Assembly: GCA_013202725.1 (NCBI GenBank)
Contig: JABMRH010000041.1
Span: forward strand, 1-13,245
Source of the DNA: Desulfobacteraceae bacterium
GTDB lineage: Bacteria > Desulfobacterota > Desulfobacteria > Desulfobacterales > ETH-SRB1
Length of the DNA: 13,245 bases
Direction: 5' to 3'
Below the pieces are notes generated by a model. It saw nothing but the letters and a program-made list of their open reading frames with translations. It did no database searches and was not told where the DNA came from. Positions 1 to 7,549 of the stretch are shown in pieces; within the stretch, counting starts at the first letter, position 1; each line of letters opens with the position of its first letter. A program made the position numbers and the translations under genes.

Positions 1-912
1 ATGAAAATCTTCAGCGCAGCAGCGGCGTTAAGGTCCGGGAAATGCACACAGCATACTATCTTTTATTGCGAAAACGGCGAATACAGAATCGGAAAGAATA
101 TTGTTCATGACACCAAGCCTCACGGCTGGATGTCCTTGCAGCAGATAGTTAAATATTCAAGCAATATCGGCATAGTGAAGGTTTGTGAAACAATTGGACC
201 GGATTTGCTTTATAAGACTTTGAGAGACTTTGGTTTTGGCAAAAAGAGCGGAATAGACTGCCCCGGGGAGACAGCCGGAAGCATGGCTCCATATAAGCGA
301 TGGTCAAAAATAGATGCCGGAGCAATTTCATTCGGGCAGGGCATTTCCGTATCAGCACTTCAGCTTATAACAGCCACTTCCGCGATTGCCAATGACGGGA
401 TTCTTATGAAGCCTTATATTGTTCAGGCCATAATGGATCAGAATGGACGTTTGATAAAAAGTTCAGGCCCTTGTGAGGTTAGAAGGGTTATTTCGGTCGA
501 AACAGCCGGAACCTTGAAAAAGATAATGGAATCTGTAACCAACAAGGGAGGCACAGGGGTCAATGCAGCGCTTGAAGGTTATTCTGTTTGCGGCAAGACC
601 GGCACGGCCCAGAAAGTTGATGAAAAAGGAACATATGCGAAAGATAAATATATAGCATCATTTGTCGGGTTTGCTCCTTCACAAAATCCTGAAATAGCTG
701 TCCTGGTTGTAATTGATGAGCCGGGAAAAGAGTATTACAGCAGTATTGTCGCAGCCCCCACATTTAAAAAGATCGTCTTTGAAACCCTGAATTATATGAA
801 CCTGCCCGCTACCCATAATGCGCCTTATGGCAGTCATGTTAATAGACGGGCCGGTCTGAACAGATTTAATGGACCAGGTAAAATTGAACATTTTTCAAAG
901 GTTTCAGCGTGA
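1..912 (+). CDS. ftsI: FtsI / PBP3-type peptidoglycan D,D-transpeptidase, 3' part (5' end outside window)
   Basis: This is the transpeptidase domain of a class B penicillin-binding protein, which cross-links septal peptidoglycan in the periplasm with its partner FtsW. The reading frame is open from the first base. The ATG at 1 is almost certainly internal: the first residues (MKIFSAAAAL) match the end of the PBP motif STxKIF, so Lys2 is the SxxK lysine and the nucleophilic Ser lies just upstream of the window. The other two signatures are present: SSN at residues 53-55 and KTGT at 199-202. The protein ends about 45 residues after the last recognisable transpeptidase strand, with no PASTA domain. 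The signal anchor and dimerisation domain are not visible. The stop codon overlaps the murE GTG start by 4 bp (GTGA), suggesting translational coupling. Position before murE is the classic dcw place of ftsI. The family call is firm; separating ftsI from a spoVD-like paralogue rests on context. Confidence 0.95.
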   Translation: MKIFSAAAALRSGKCTQHTIFYCENGEYRIGKNIVHDTKPHGWMSLQQIVKYSSNIGIVKVCETIGPDLLYKTLRDFGFGKKSGIDCPGETAGSMAPYKRWSKIDAGAISFGQGISVSALQLITATSAIANDGILMKPYIVQAIMDQNGRLIKSSGPCEVRRVISVETAGTLKKIMESVTNKGGTGVNAALEGYSVCGKTGTAQKVDEKGTYAKDKYIASFVGFAPSQNPEIAVLVVIDEPGKEYYSSIVAAPTFKKIVFETLNYMNLPATHNAPYGSHVNRRAGLNRFNGPGKIEHFSKVSA

Positions 913-2426
913 AACTTTCGCATTTGCTTAAATCAATTACTGTAAAGAGTGTTTTTGGTAAAAAAAAAGAGGACGCAATGGATAAGGCTGAAGTAGTTTC
1001 AATCCATTATAAAGCACAGGATGTTAAGCAGGGCGGGATCTTTGTGGCCATACAGGGCCATGTGACAGATGGCCATGACTATATTGATGCGGCATTGGCA
1101 AATGGCGCATCAGCAATTATTACACAAAAACCGGTTGATAGGGATTCAATAATTATCGAGGTTGAAGACACCAGGAAGGCTCTATCCGCCATGTCTGCCG
1201 CCTTTTATGGCAATCCCTCGGAAGATTTGTTTTTAATAGGAATAACCGGCACAAACGGCAAAACAACTACAGCCTATTTGATCGAAAGCATACTTTTAAA
1301 GGCCGGTTTCAGAGTCGGCGTTATAGGAACAATAAATTACCGTTATTCGGGCAAAACATTTAATAGCCCTGTCACAACACCTGAATCGCTTGATCTTCAG
1401 AGGATTTTCGCTGAGATGCTAAACCAGGGCATTACACATGTTGTTCTGGAGGTTTCATCACATGCCATTGACCAGCACAGGATTGCAAATTGTTGGTTAG
1501 ATGTCGGTGTATTTACCAATCTGACGCGGGATCATCTTGATTATCATGGGGATATGGATTCCTACTGGTCATGCAAGAAAAGGCTTTTTACAGAGAATCT
1601 AATGTCAGGGCCCCCAAAAGGCCGGACTCTGGCTGTAATTAATTGCGATGATACAAGGGGGAAAGAACTTGCATGGGAGCTGAAAGATGAAAGCTCAAAG
1701 GTGGAAGTCTTTGAGCTTTCGGACAATATGATCAGGCCTTCTAACATCAAGTGCGAACCGAGCGGTATTGCGGGAAGACTTTCAACCATAAAAGGGGAGT
1801 TTGATTTCAAAGCATCCCTTGTAGGCAAACATAATCTGAAAAACATAATAAGCGCTACAGGTGTCGGCATTGCTTTAAATCTGCCGCTTGACGTCATAAA
1901 GGCCGGAATAGAGGATGTCACCCGCATACCGGGCAGGCTTGAAGCTATTCCAAATACTGCCGGGCGTTTTGTATATGTAGATTATGCGCATACTCCTGAT
2001 GCTCTGGAAAATGTTTTATCCTCTTTAAGATCGATAGCTCAAGGAAGAATAATCTGCGTATTCGGCTGCGGAGGCGACAGGGATAAAGGTAAGCGGCATC
2101 AAATGGGTGAAATCGCCGGCAGGTTAAGCGACATTACTGTTATTACATCGGACAATCCACGCACAGAAGCACCTATGGATATCATTGCGCAGGTGCTTGA
2201 TGGAATGAGAAAAACGTCAATGGGGGAGGATTTGGGTGGGGGTGAAAAAGGATATGTTGTGGAGCCTGATCGTAAAAAGGCTATAGAGCTTGCCGTTACA
2301 ATATCCCGGGCAGACGATATTGTTCTGATAGCAGGCAAGGGCCATGAAACCTATCAGATAATAGGAAATAAAACCATCTCCTTTGATGATAGAAAAGAGG
2401 CTGAAACAGCTTTAAGGAATTTGTAA
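909..2426 (+). CDS. murE: MurE, UDP-MurNAc-L-Ala-D-Glu:meso-diaminopimelate ligase
   Basis: Cytoplasmic ATP-dependent ligase that adds the third stem-peptide residue to UDP-MurNAc-L-Ala-D-Glu. The 505 residues are usual for MurE. The Mur-ligase P-loop GITGTNGKTTT is at 111-121, the YHGDM segment leads to the probable carbamylated Lys223, and DNPR at 415-418 is the signature for meso-DAP rather than L-Lys. The GTG at 909 is preferred because the N-terminus MKLSHLL looks like other MurE proteins and overlaps the ftsI stop. An in-frame ATG at 978 (Met24) has a better Shine-Dalgarno (GAGG, 969-972) and is a possible alternative start. An A9 run at 960-968 encodes KKK just before it. The N-terminal domain lacks the usual DSR uridine-binding motif; HYKAQDV at 33-39 stands there instead. 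Ends 8 nt before the murF ATG. Function is very secure; the start is less so. Confidence 0.97.
   Translation: MKLSHLLKSITVKSVFGKKKEDAMDKAEVVSIHYKAQDVKQGGIFVAIQGHVTDGHDYIDAALANGASAIITQKPVDRDSIIIEVEDTRKALSAMSAAFYGNPSEDLFLIGITGTNGKTTTAYLIESILLKAGFRVGVIGTINYRYSGKTFNSPVTTPESLDLQRIFAEMLNQGITHVVLEVSSHAIDQHRIANCWLDVGVFTNLTRDHLDYHGDMDSYWSCKKRLFTENLMSGPPKGRTLAVINCDDTRGKELAWELKDESSKVEVFELSDNMIRPSNIKCEPSGIAGRLSTIKGEFDFKASLVGKHNLKNIISATGVGIALNLPLDVIKAGIEDVTRIPGRLEAIPNTAGRFVYVDYAHTPDALENVLSSLRSIAQGRIICVFGCGGDRDKGKRHQMGEIAGRLSDITVITSDNPRTEAPMDIIAQVLDGMRKTSMGEDLGGGEKGYVVEPDRKKAIELAVTISRADDIVLIAGKGHETYQIIGNKTISFDDRKEAETALRNL
969..980 (+). promoter_or_regulatory. Possible internal ribosome-binding site and second start of murE
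   Basis: GAGG at 969-972 lies 5 nt before an in-frame ATG at 978-980, directly after an A9 run. Initiation here would remove 23 residues, leaving a protein that begins MDKAEVVSI. The upstream GTG at 909 has only a weak AAAGG. N-terminal likeness to MurE favours 909, so this is an alternative rather than the main start. Confidence 0.3.
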
Positions 2427-2434
2427 AATCTTTG

Positions 2435-3874
2435 ATGACTAACAATTACACAAAACAGATGCCGTGGACAAGCGCCGATATCCTCGATGCAACAAAGGGA
2501 GAATTGTTGTTTGGCGATGTAAAGAGCGCATTTTCAGGCATCTCCATTGACTCTCGCAGTATATCTGCTGATGAGCTGTTTGTTGCTATCAGAGGAAATA
2601 TCTATGATGGGTTTTCTTTTGCCGGCGATGTAATCAAGCAAGGTATTTGCGGCCTTCTTATAAACAAGGATAAAGCAAACGGTTTGCCATACGAAAAATG
2701 GAGAAAAAAAAAGGTTGTTTGTATTACGGTAAAGGACACGACAAAGGCTTTGGGGGATCTTGCCCGTTTTAATCGCAAGAGGGTAGATGTTTCCGTTGTG
2801 GCGATAACCGGGTCAAACGGCAAAACCACCACCAAGGATATGACTGCCGCGGTCGTTGCCCGGAAATTTTGCACCTTATCGACCGAGGGTAATTTAAACA
2901 ATGAAATCGGGCTTCCATTAACTCTTCTCAGGCTTTGCCGTTGCCATGAATGGGCCGTTCTTGAACTCGGCATGAACAGCCCCGGAGAGATAGGAATGCT
3001 TGCGGATATTTGTTCGCCTGACATCGGCATTATCACCAATATAAGCCATGCCCATTTAGAAGGGTTGGGTTCAATAGAAGGAATTATGCGCGCCAAGGGG
3101 GAGCTTCTGGAGAAAATCAGGCCGGACGGTACAGCAATTCTCAATGCAGATGACCGGAGAGTTGTTGCTTTGGCGAATAAAACCTCAAGGGATGTGCTTT
3201 TTTATGGGCTGTCAAACAGCGCTGCTGTCAGAGCTGAGTCTGTGATTAACAAGGGACATGGAGTTTCATTTACACTGATTTTGCCGTCTGAAACTGTTTC
3301 CGTAATTCTTGGGGTTTTTGGCGATTTTATGGTGTCAAATGCGCTTGCCGCAGCCGCTGTTGGATATCTTTTGGGACAAAGCGTACTGGAAATTAAAGCC
3401 GGTCTCGAGGATTTCAAACCGGCTCATGGAAGGATGAATATCCTTATGATTGGCCGGACACATATAATTGACGATACATACAATGCCAATCCGGATTCAA
3501 TGAGAGCAGCAATAATGACGCTTAAATCATTAAAGGGTAAAAATAGAGGGGCCATAATTGCCGGGGATATGTTCGAACTTGGAGAATACGCGGATCCCAT
3601 GCATAAAAAGATCGGTTCCTTATCAGCCAAATCGGATATTGCAAAGCTCTATATCACAGGTGAGTTTGCAGAAAGTGTCGCGGCAGGCGCCAGGGAAGAA
3701 GATAATTTGCTGGATATCTTTACAGGCACCAGGGAAGAGATTCTCGAAGACCTGATAGACTGGCTCATGCCGGGTGACTGGGTTCTAATTAAGGGCTCCA
3801 GATCAATGGGTATGGAAAAGATTATTGAGGGATTGAGGGATCATGTTTTATCATTTACTTTATCCGCTTCATGA
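2435..3874 (+). CDS. murF: MurF, UDP-MurNAc-tripeptide:D-alanyl-D-alanine ligase
   Basis: Cytoplasmic ATP-dependent ligase that adds D-Ala-D-Ala to UDP-MurNAc-tripeptide, the last soluble precursor step. Numbered from the ATG at 2435 (479 aa), it shows an intact DSR motif in the N-terminal domain (GISIDSRSI), the P-loop ITGSNGKTTTKD at about 124-135, the MurF-typical segments NLNNEIGLPLTLL and ELGMNSPGEIGML, a probable carbamylated lysine in GIMRAKGELL (Lys221), and C-terminal DDTYNANPDSM, GDMFELGE and IKGSRSMGME. The start is uncertain. A TTG at 2432 precedes the ATG at 2435, and a further ATG at 2459 would give the common short N-terminus MPWTSADIL; none has a well-placed Shine-Dalgarno. 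An A9 run at 2704-2712 makes an in-frame A_AAA_AAG. The 3' end overlaps mraY by 32 bp in another frame. No ddl gene to supply its dipeptide lies in the window. Confidence 0.97.
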   Translation: MTNNYTKQMPWTSADILDATKGELLFGDVKSAFSGISIDSRSISADELFVAIRGNIYDGFSFAGDVIKQGICGLLINKDKANGLPYEKWRKKKVVCITVKDTTKALGDLARFNRKRVDVSVVAITGSNGKTTTKDMTAAVVARKFCTLSTEGNLNNEIGLPLTLLRLCRCHEWAVLELGMNSPGEIGMLADICSPDIGIITNISHAHLEGLGSIEGIMRAKGELLEKIRPDGTAILNADDRRVVALANKTSRDVLFYGLSNSAAVRAESVINKGHGVSFTLILPSETVSVILGVFGDFMVSNALAAAAVGYLLGQSVLEIKAGLEDFKPAHGRMNILMIGRTHIIDDTYNANPDSMRAAIMTLKSLKGKNRGAIIAGDMFELGEYADPMHKKIGSLSAKSDIAKLYITGEFAESVAAGAREEDNLLDIFTGTREEILEDLIDWLMPGDWVLIKGSRSMGMEKIIEGLRDHVLSFTLSAS

Positions 3875-4922
3875 AACAATTTCGGTTTTTAATGTATTTC
3901 AGTACATTACATTCCGAACTATCTATGCCAGCCTGACGGCTTTGTTGATCTGTTTTTTTCTGGGACCGTGGGTTATCAAAAAACTCAGCGACAAACAGAT
4001 CGGGCAGTATATCAGGGAAGATGGCCCTGAAGCGCATGGCACAAAGGCAGGAACACCCACAATGGGTGGAGTCCTGATTATATTTTCGGTTGTAATATCG
4101 ACACTTCTCTGGACTGATTTGTCAAATTTTTACATATGGATAGTTCTTCTGATTACAATTGGATACAGTGTTATCGGCTTTATTGATGACTATCTCATGC
4201 AGGTCAAGAAGAGAAGCAAGGGTTTAAGCGGTCGAAGCAAGCTGCTGATGCAGGCAACACTTGCAATCGGAGCAGGTATTTTGCTTTTTTCTTATGGCGG
4301 TTTCAATACAAGTATAACCGTGCCTTTTTTTAAAAAAATATCGCCGGATATCGGCTGGGGATATATATTTTTTACAACCCTTGTGATTGTCGGGACTTCA
4401 AACGCGGTCAATCTCACAGACGGTCTTGACGGTCTTGCAATTGGGCCTGTGATCATAGTTGCGGCCACATACATGGTTTTTGCCTATGTTACCGGTCATA
4501 TCAGAATCGCCGATTATCTGCAGATCAATTATGTCTCCGGATGCGGGGAGATAACTATATTCTGTGGAGCGTTAGCCGGCGCAGGTCTTGGTTTTCTGTG
4601 GTTTAACACATATCCGGCACAGATTTTCATGGGGGATGTCGGCTCCCTTCCAATAGGGGCCGCACTCGGAACAGTAGCCGTTATTACAAAGCAGGAAATA
4701 CTGCTCGTACTTGTTGGCGGGCTGTTTGTAATTGAAGCGCTTTCCGTCATATTTCAGGTCGGCTTTTTCAAAATGACAAACGGTCGCAGGATTTTCAAAA
4801 TGGCTCCTCTCCACCACCATTTTGAATTAAAAGGGTGGGCGGAGCCAAAGATTATAGTTCGGTTCTGGATAATAGCGATTATGCTTGCGCTTCTTTCCAT
4901 GAGTACACTGAAGCTCAGGTAG
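3843..4922 (+). CDS. mraY: MraY, phospho-MurNAc-pentapeptide transferase (lipid I synthase)
   Basis: Integral membrane enzyme that transfers phospho-MurNAc-pentapeptide from UDP to undecaprenyl phosphate. Its 359 residues with about ten hydrophobic segments match the family. The N-terminus MFYHLLYPL is the usual MraY start, which fixes the ATG at 3843 even though it lies inside murF. A Shine-Dalgarno-like GAGGGA sits at 3835-3840, with a second GAGG at 3827-3830. Active-site features fall almost exactly at E. coli numbering: FIDDY with Asp115 and Asp116, MGDVGS with Asp265, and the HHH motif at 324-326 within APLHHHFELKG. DGPEAHGTKAGTPTMGG (the substrate-binding cytoplasmic loop) and NLTDGLDGLA are also intact. 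The 32-bp overlap with murF points to coupled translation. It is followed by the longest gap of the cluster, 148 bp before murD. Confidence 0.98.
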   Translation: MFYHLLYPLHETISVFNVFQYITFRTIYASLTALLICFFLGPWVIKKLSDKQIGQYIREDGPEAHGTKAGTPTMGGVLIIFSVVISTLLWTDLSNFYIWIVLLITIGYSVIGFIDDYLMQVKKRSKGLSGRSKLLMQATLAIGAGILLFSYGGFNTSITVPFFKKISPDIGWGYIFFTTLVIVGTSNAVNLTDGLDGLAIGPVIIVAATYMVFAYVTGHIRIADYLQINYVSGCGEITIFCGALAGAGLGFLWFNTYPAQIFMGDVGSLPIGAALGTVAVITKQEILLVLVGGLFVIEALSVIFQVGFFKMTNGRRIFKMAPLHHHFELKGWAEPKIIVRFWIIAIMLALLSMSTLKLR

Positions 4923-5070
4923 GAAGGGAATTGTTAGTTTTGAATGTTGAATTTTAAATTTAACTGCCCGCCATATCAGGTTGTTGGTAGGTTACTTTTT
5001 GCGTTTGTAAGTTTCTGTAAAATTAGTTTTTTTTCATTCACAATTAAAAATTAAAAACTCAAAATTATAT
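4923..5070. repeat. AT-rich intergenic element with imperfect inverted arms between mraY and murD
   Basis: This 148-bp gap interrupts an otherwise compact operon. An arm at 4936-4960 and the reverse complement of 5042-5066 agree at 20 of 25 positions by my manual alignment, enclosing about 81 bp. Both arms are made of A/T-rich short words (TTTTGA, AATTTT, TTAAAAA), so part of the match may come from low complexity. The centre contains a T8 run at 5027-5034. I see no open reading frame, no GC-rich terminator hairpin and no convincing -35/-10 pair. It could be a degenerate miniature element, an intergenic repeat family, or simply A/T-rich drift. It runs right up to the murD ATG, so murD has no visible Shine-Dalgarno. 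Confidence 0.5.
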
Positions 5071-6399
5071 ATGCAGCTTGCCAATAAGAATATTGTTGTA
5101 GTTGGTCTGGGAATGTCCGGGTTTGCGGTCGCCCGTTTTTTAAAGAAAAGGGGCGCATCGGTCATTGTTACAGACAAGGTAGAAGAAGACAAACTGGAAG
5201 CTTATGCGTCTGTTTTGCGTGAAATGGGTGTCAAGATGGAGCTTGGGCAGCATAGAGTTGATACTTTTGAAAAATCGGAGCTCATTGTTGTAAGTCCCGG
5301 GGTTTCTCATAATATTTTGCCGATAAAAAGAGCCGCGTTAAAAGGAATACCGATATTGGGAGAAATCGAGCTTGCCTATAGATTTATACGGGAACCTGTT
5401 GTCGCCGTGACAGGCACTAACGGCAAGACCACAACCACAACACTTTTGGGAGACATGCTTAAAAATTCAGGCCAAAGGGTTTTTGTTGGCGGCAATATAG
5501 GCAATCCTTTAATTGACTATGTGGACAAAGGGGAAAAGGCTGAAATTATTGTGGCCGAAGTAAGCAGTTTTCAGCTCGATACAATAGATACTTTCAGGCC
5601 AAAAGTGGGAGTGGTGCTGAACATTACCGAAGATCATCTTGATCGTTATTCTGATTTTGCGGCTTATGCCAGGGCTAAGGCACGGATATTTGAAAACCAG
5701 AAGGAAAGCGATGTTGCCGTCTTTAATGGTCTTGATCCTTTTATAGGTTCAATATGTAAAAATATTAAAAGCAAAAAATTACTCTTTTATAATCAGATGG
5801 TAGACGATGCTGAAATAAATACTTCTTTTAAATCTCTTGATTTTTCATGCATAAACCTTCCGGGCAAACATAACCTGGAAAATGCTTATGCAGCGTCGCT
5901 GGCAGCGCTGTCGATTGGAGGGAGCTTAGAGGGGATACAATCGGCTTTAAGTAATTTTAAAGGGCTTTCTCATCGGCTCGAATATGTTGACACAATAAAT
6001 GAGGTTGGTTTTTTCAACGATTCAAAGGCAACAAATGTTAATGCAGTCGCAAGGGCGCTTGAAACTTTCAGCAAACCAATAATCCTTATTATGGGAGGTC
6101 GTGATAAGGGCGGTAATTTCCGAACTCTCAGAGATTTGGTGCGCAGGCGTGTTAAAAGGCTCATTGTTTTGGGAGAAGCAAAAGAGGATATATTGTTTGC
6201 ACTTGGCGATATAACATCAACAAAAGGGGCTTCTTCAATGGAGGATGCTGTGCTGTCGGCGTATCATGCGGCGTCTCCAGGAGATGTGGTGCTTCTGTCT
6301 CCGGCATGCGCCAGCTTTGATATGTATGCCAGCTATGCTCAGCGGGGAGAAGACTTTTGCAGAGTTGTAGACAAACTAAATAAAAGCAGGCTTAAATGA
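5071..6399 (+). CDS. murD: MurD, UDP-MurNAc-L-alanine:D-glutamate ligase
   Basis: Cytoplasmic ATP-dependent ligase that adds D-Glu to UDP-MurNAc-L-Ala. The 442 residues fit the family. An N-terminal Rossmann-like domain begins NIVVVGLGMSGFAVARFL and binds the UDP part. The central ATPase domain has the P-loop TGTNGKTTTTT with Lys119, the NITEDHLDRY segment and a probable carbamylated Lys203 (YARAKARIF). The C-terminal domain has DSKATN at 317-322, where E. coli MurD also has its Lys319, then GGRDKGGNF and LLSPACASFDMYASYAQRGE. The ATG at 5071 gives a normal N-terminus, but what precedes it is CAAAATTATAT rather than a Shine-Dalgarno. The stop overlaps the ftsW start by 4 bp (ATGA). Function is secure. 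Confidence 0.97.
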   Translation: MQLANKNIVVVGLGMSGFAVARFLKKRGASVIVTDKVEEDKLEAYASVLREMGVKMELGQHRVDTFEKSELIVVSPGVSHNILPIKRAALKGIPILGEIELAYRFIREPVVAVTGTNGKTTTTTLLGDMLKNSGQRVFVGGNIGNPLIDYVDKGEKAEIIVAEVSSFQLDTIDTFRPKVGVVLNITEDHLDRYSDFAAYARAKARIFENQKESDVAVFNGLDPFIGSICKNIKSKKLLFYNQMVDDAEINTSFKSLDFSCINLPGKHNLENAYAASLAALSIGGSLEGIQSALSNFKGLSHRLEYVDTINEVGFFNDSKATNVNAVARALETFSKPIILIMGGRDKGGNFRTLRDLVRRRVKRLIVLGEAKEDILFALGDITSTKGASSMEDAVLSAYHAASPGDVVLLSPACASFDMYASYAQRGEDFCRVVDKLNKSRLK

Positions 6400-7544
6400 A
6401 AAAAGGCATAACAGGAAAAAAGCCGGTTTTAACAGCTAATGGCGTGGATTCAGGATATTACGATGTCAACCTCCTGCTTCCGGTGCTTTTCCTTGTTGGA
6501 ATAGGAATTGTAATGGTTTACAGCGCCAGTTCAGCCCTTGCGCTTAAAAAGTTCGGCAGCGATTATTATTTTTTGAAAAAACAGGTCGTTTTTGCCTTGT
6601 TAGGTATCCTTGCCCTGGTTGCTTGCAGGCATATTCCATTGAAACTTATCCGTTCTTTAACATACCCGATTCTTATTCTGGCCGTTGTTTCTCTTGTAGC
6701 GGTGAAGATTACAGGATTTGGATATTCCGTGAATGGTTCGATGCGCTGGCTGCGGCTGGGTAGTTTAAGTTTTCAGCCATCGGAATTTGCCCGTTTTGCG
6801 CTGGTAATCTATCTGGCTTATTCCATGAGCAAAAAAAGGGATGACATCAAAGATTTTTATATAGGTTTTTTGCCTCACTTTTTTATTCTTTGTATATTTA
6901 CAACCCTGATATTTTTTCAGCCTGATTTTGGGTCTGCGCTTATTTTTTGGGTTATTACATGGATTATGCTTTATGTCGGGGGGGTACGCATTTTACATCT
7001 TTTGTCCCCTCTAATCTTTTTACTTCCGGCTGCTTACTTTTTAATGATTACTTCAGCGTATCGCTTAAAACGTATCATTAGTTTTTTGGATCCGTGGCAG
7101 TATTCATTGAATGAAGGTTATCAAATCATCCATTCTCTCATGGCCTTTGGTACAGGTGGAATATGGGGCACAGGAATCGGAAAAGGTTACCAGAAACTGT
7201 TTTATCTCCCTGAACCACATACGGATTTTATCTTCTCGGTCATTGGTGAAGAGCTTGGTTTGTTTGGGGTTCTATTTATCATAGGGCTTTATTCTCTGAT
7301 CTTGTGGAAGGGTATAAACATTGCGAAAAATGCCAAGGATTATTTTGGGTCGTTTATGGCTGTCGGCATTACGTCTGCGATAGCTATTCAGGTTTGCGTT
7401 AACATGGGAGTTGCTGTCGGACTTTTGCCGACAAAGGGGCTTACATTACCTTTTTTGAGTTATGGCGGGACATCGTTTTTGTTCAGTATGGCATCAATAG
7501 GGATACTGATGAACATAGGAGCGTCAAGCTTGAAGGGCAAATAA
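6396..7544 (+). CDS. ftsW: FtsW, septal SEDS-family peptidoglycan glycosyltransferase
   Basis: Polytopic inner-membrane protein of the SEDS family that polymerises lipid II at the septum together with FtsI. The 382 residues contain roughly ten hydrophobic segments after a short polar N-terminus. Recognisable motifs are GIVMVYSASSAL in the first helix, GSMRWLRLGSLSFQPSEFA after helix 3, SFLDPWQYSLNEGYQ with SLMAFGTGGIWGTGIGKG in the large periplasmic loop, and PEPHTDFIFSVIGEELG, which carries the putative catalytic Asp277. LPTKGLTLPFLSYGGTS follows near the end. The start overlaps the murD stop (ATGA), with a modest AGCAGG about 5 nt upstream. FtsW is preferred over RodA because of its place between murD and murG. 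A murG start follows 5 nt after the stop. Confidence 0.97.
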   Translation: MKKGITGKKPVLTANGVDSGYYDVNLLLPVLFLVGIGIVMVYSASSALALKKFGSDYYFLKKQVVFALLGILALVACRHIPLKLIRSLTYPILILAVVSLVAVKITGFGYSVNGSMRWLRLGSLSFQPSEFARFALVIYLAYSMSKKRDDIKDFYIGFLPHFFILCIFTTLIFFQPDFGSALIFWVITWIMLYVGGVRILHLLSPLIFLLPAAYFLMITSAYRLKRIISFLDPWQYSLNEGYQIIHSLMAFGTGGIWGTGIGKGYQKLFYLPEPHTDFIFSVIGEELGLFGVLFIIGLYSLILWKGINIAKNAKDYFGSFMAVGITSAIAIQVCVNMGVAVGLLPTKGLTLPFLSYGGTSFLFSMASIGILMNIGASSLKGK

Positions 7545-7549
7545 CACTT

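Noticed and set aside
1..3. ATG at the first base as the start of ftsI
   Set aside because: It falls inside the STxK motif of the transpeptidase domain, so it is an internal methionine; the gene begins upstream of the window.
2602..3144. 180-codon minus-strand open frame opposite murF
   Set aside because: It lies wholly inside the secure murF gene, has no recognisable domain, and reads like an antisense shadow.
4324..4338. T7A7 palindrome in mraY as a terminator or binding site
   Set aside because: It encodes normal MraY residues (PFFKKI), and homopolymer pairs arise easily at this GC content; there is no hairpin with a T tail.
4992..5034. Possible promoter or terminator in the mraY-murD gap (TAAAAT at 5018-5023, T8 run at 5027-5034)
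   Set aside because: No -35-like sequence at a good spacing from TAAAAT, and no stable GC-rich hairpin before the T run; only a 4-bp TTAC/GTAA pairing.
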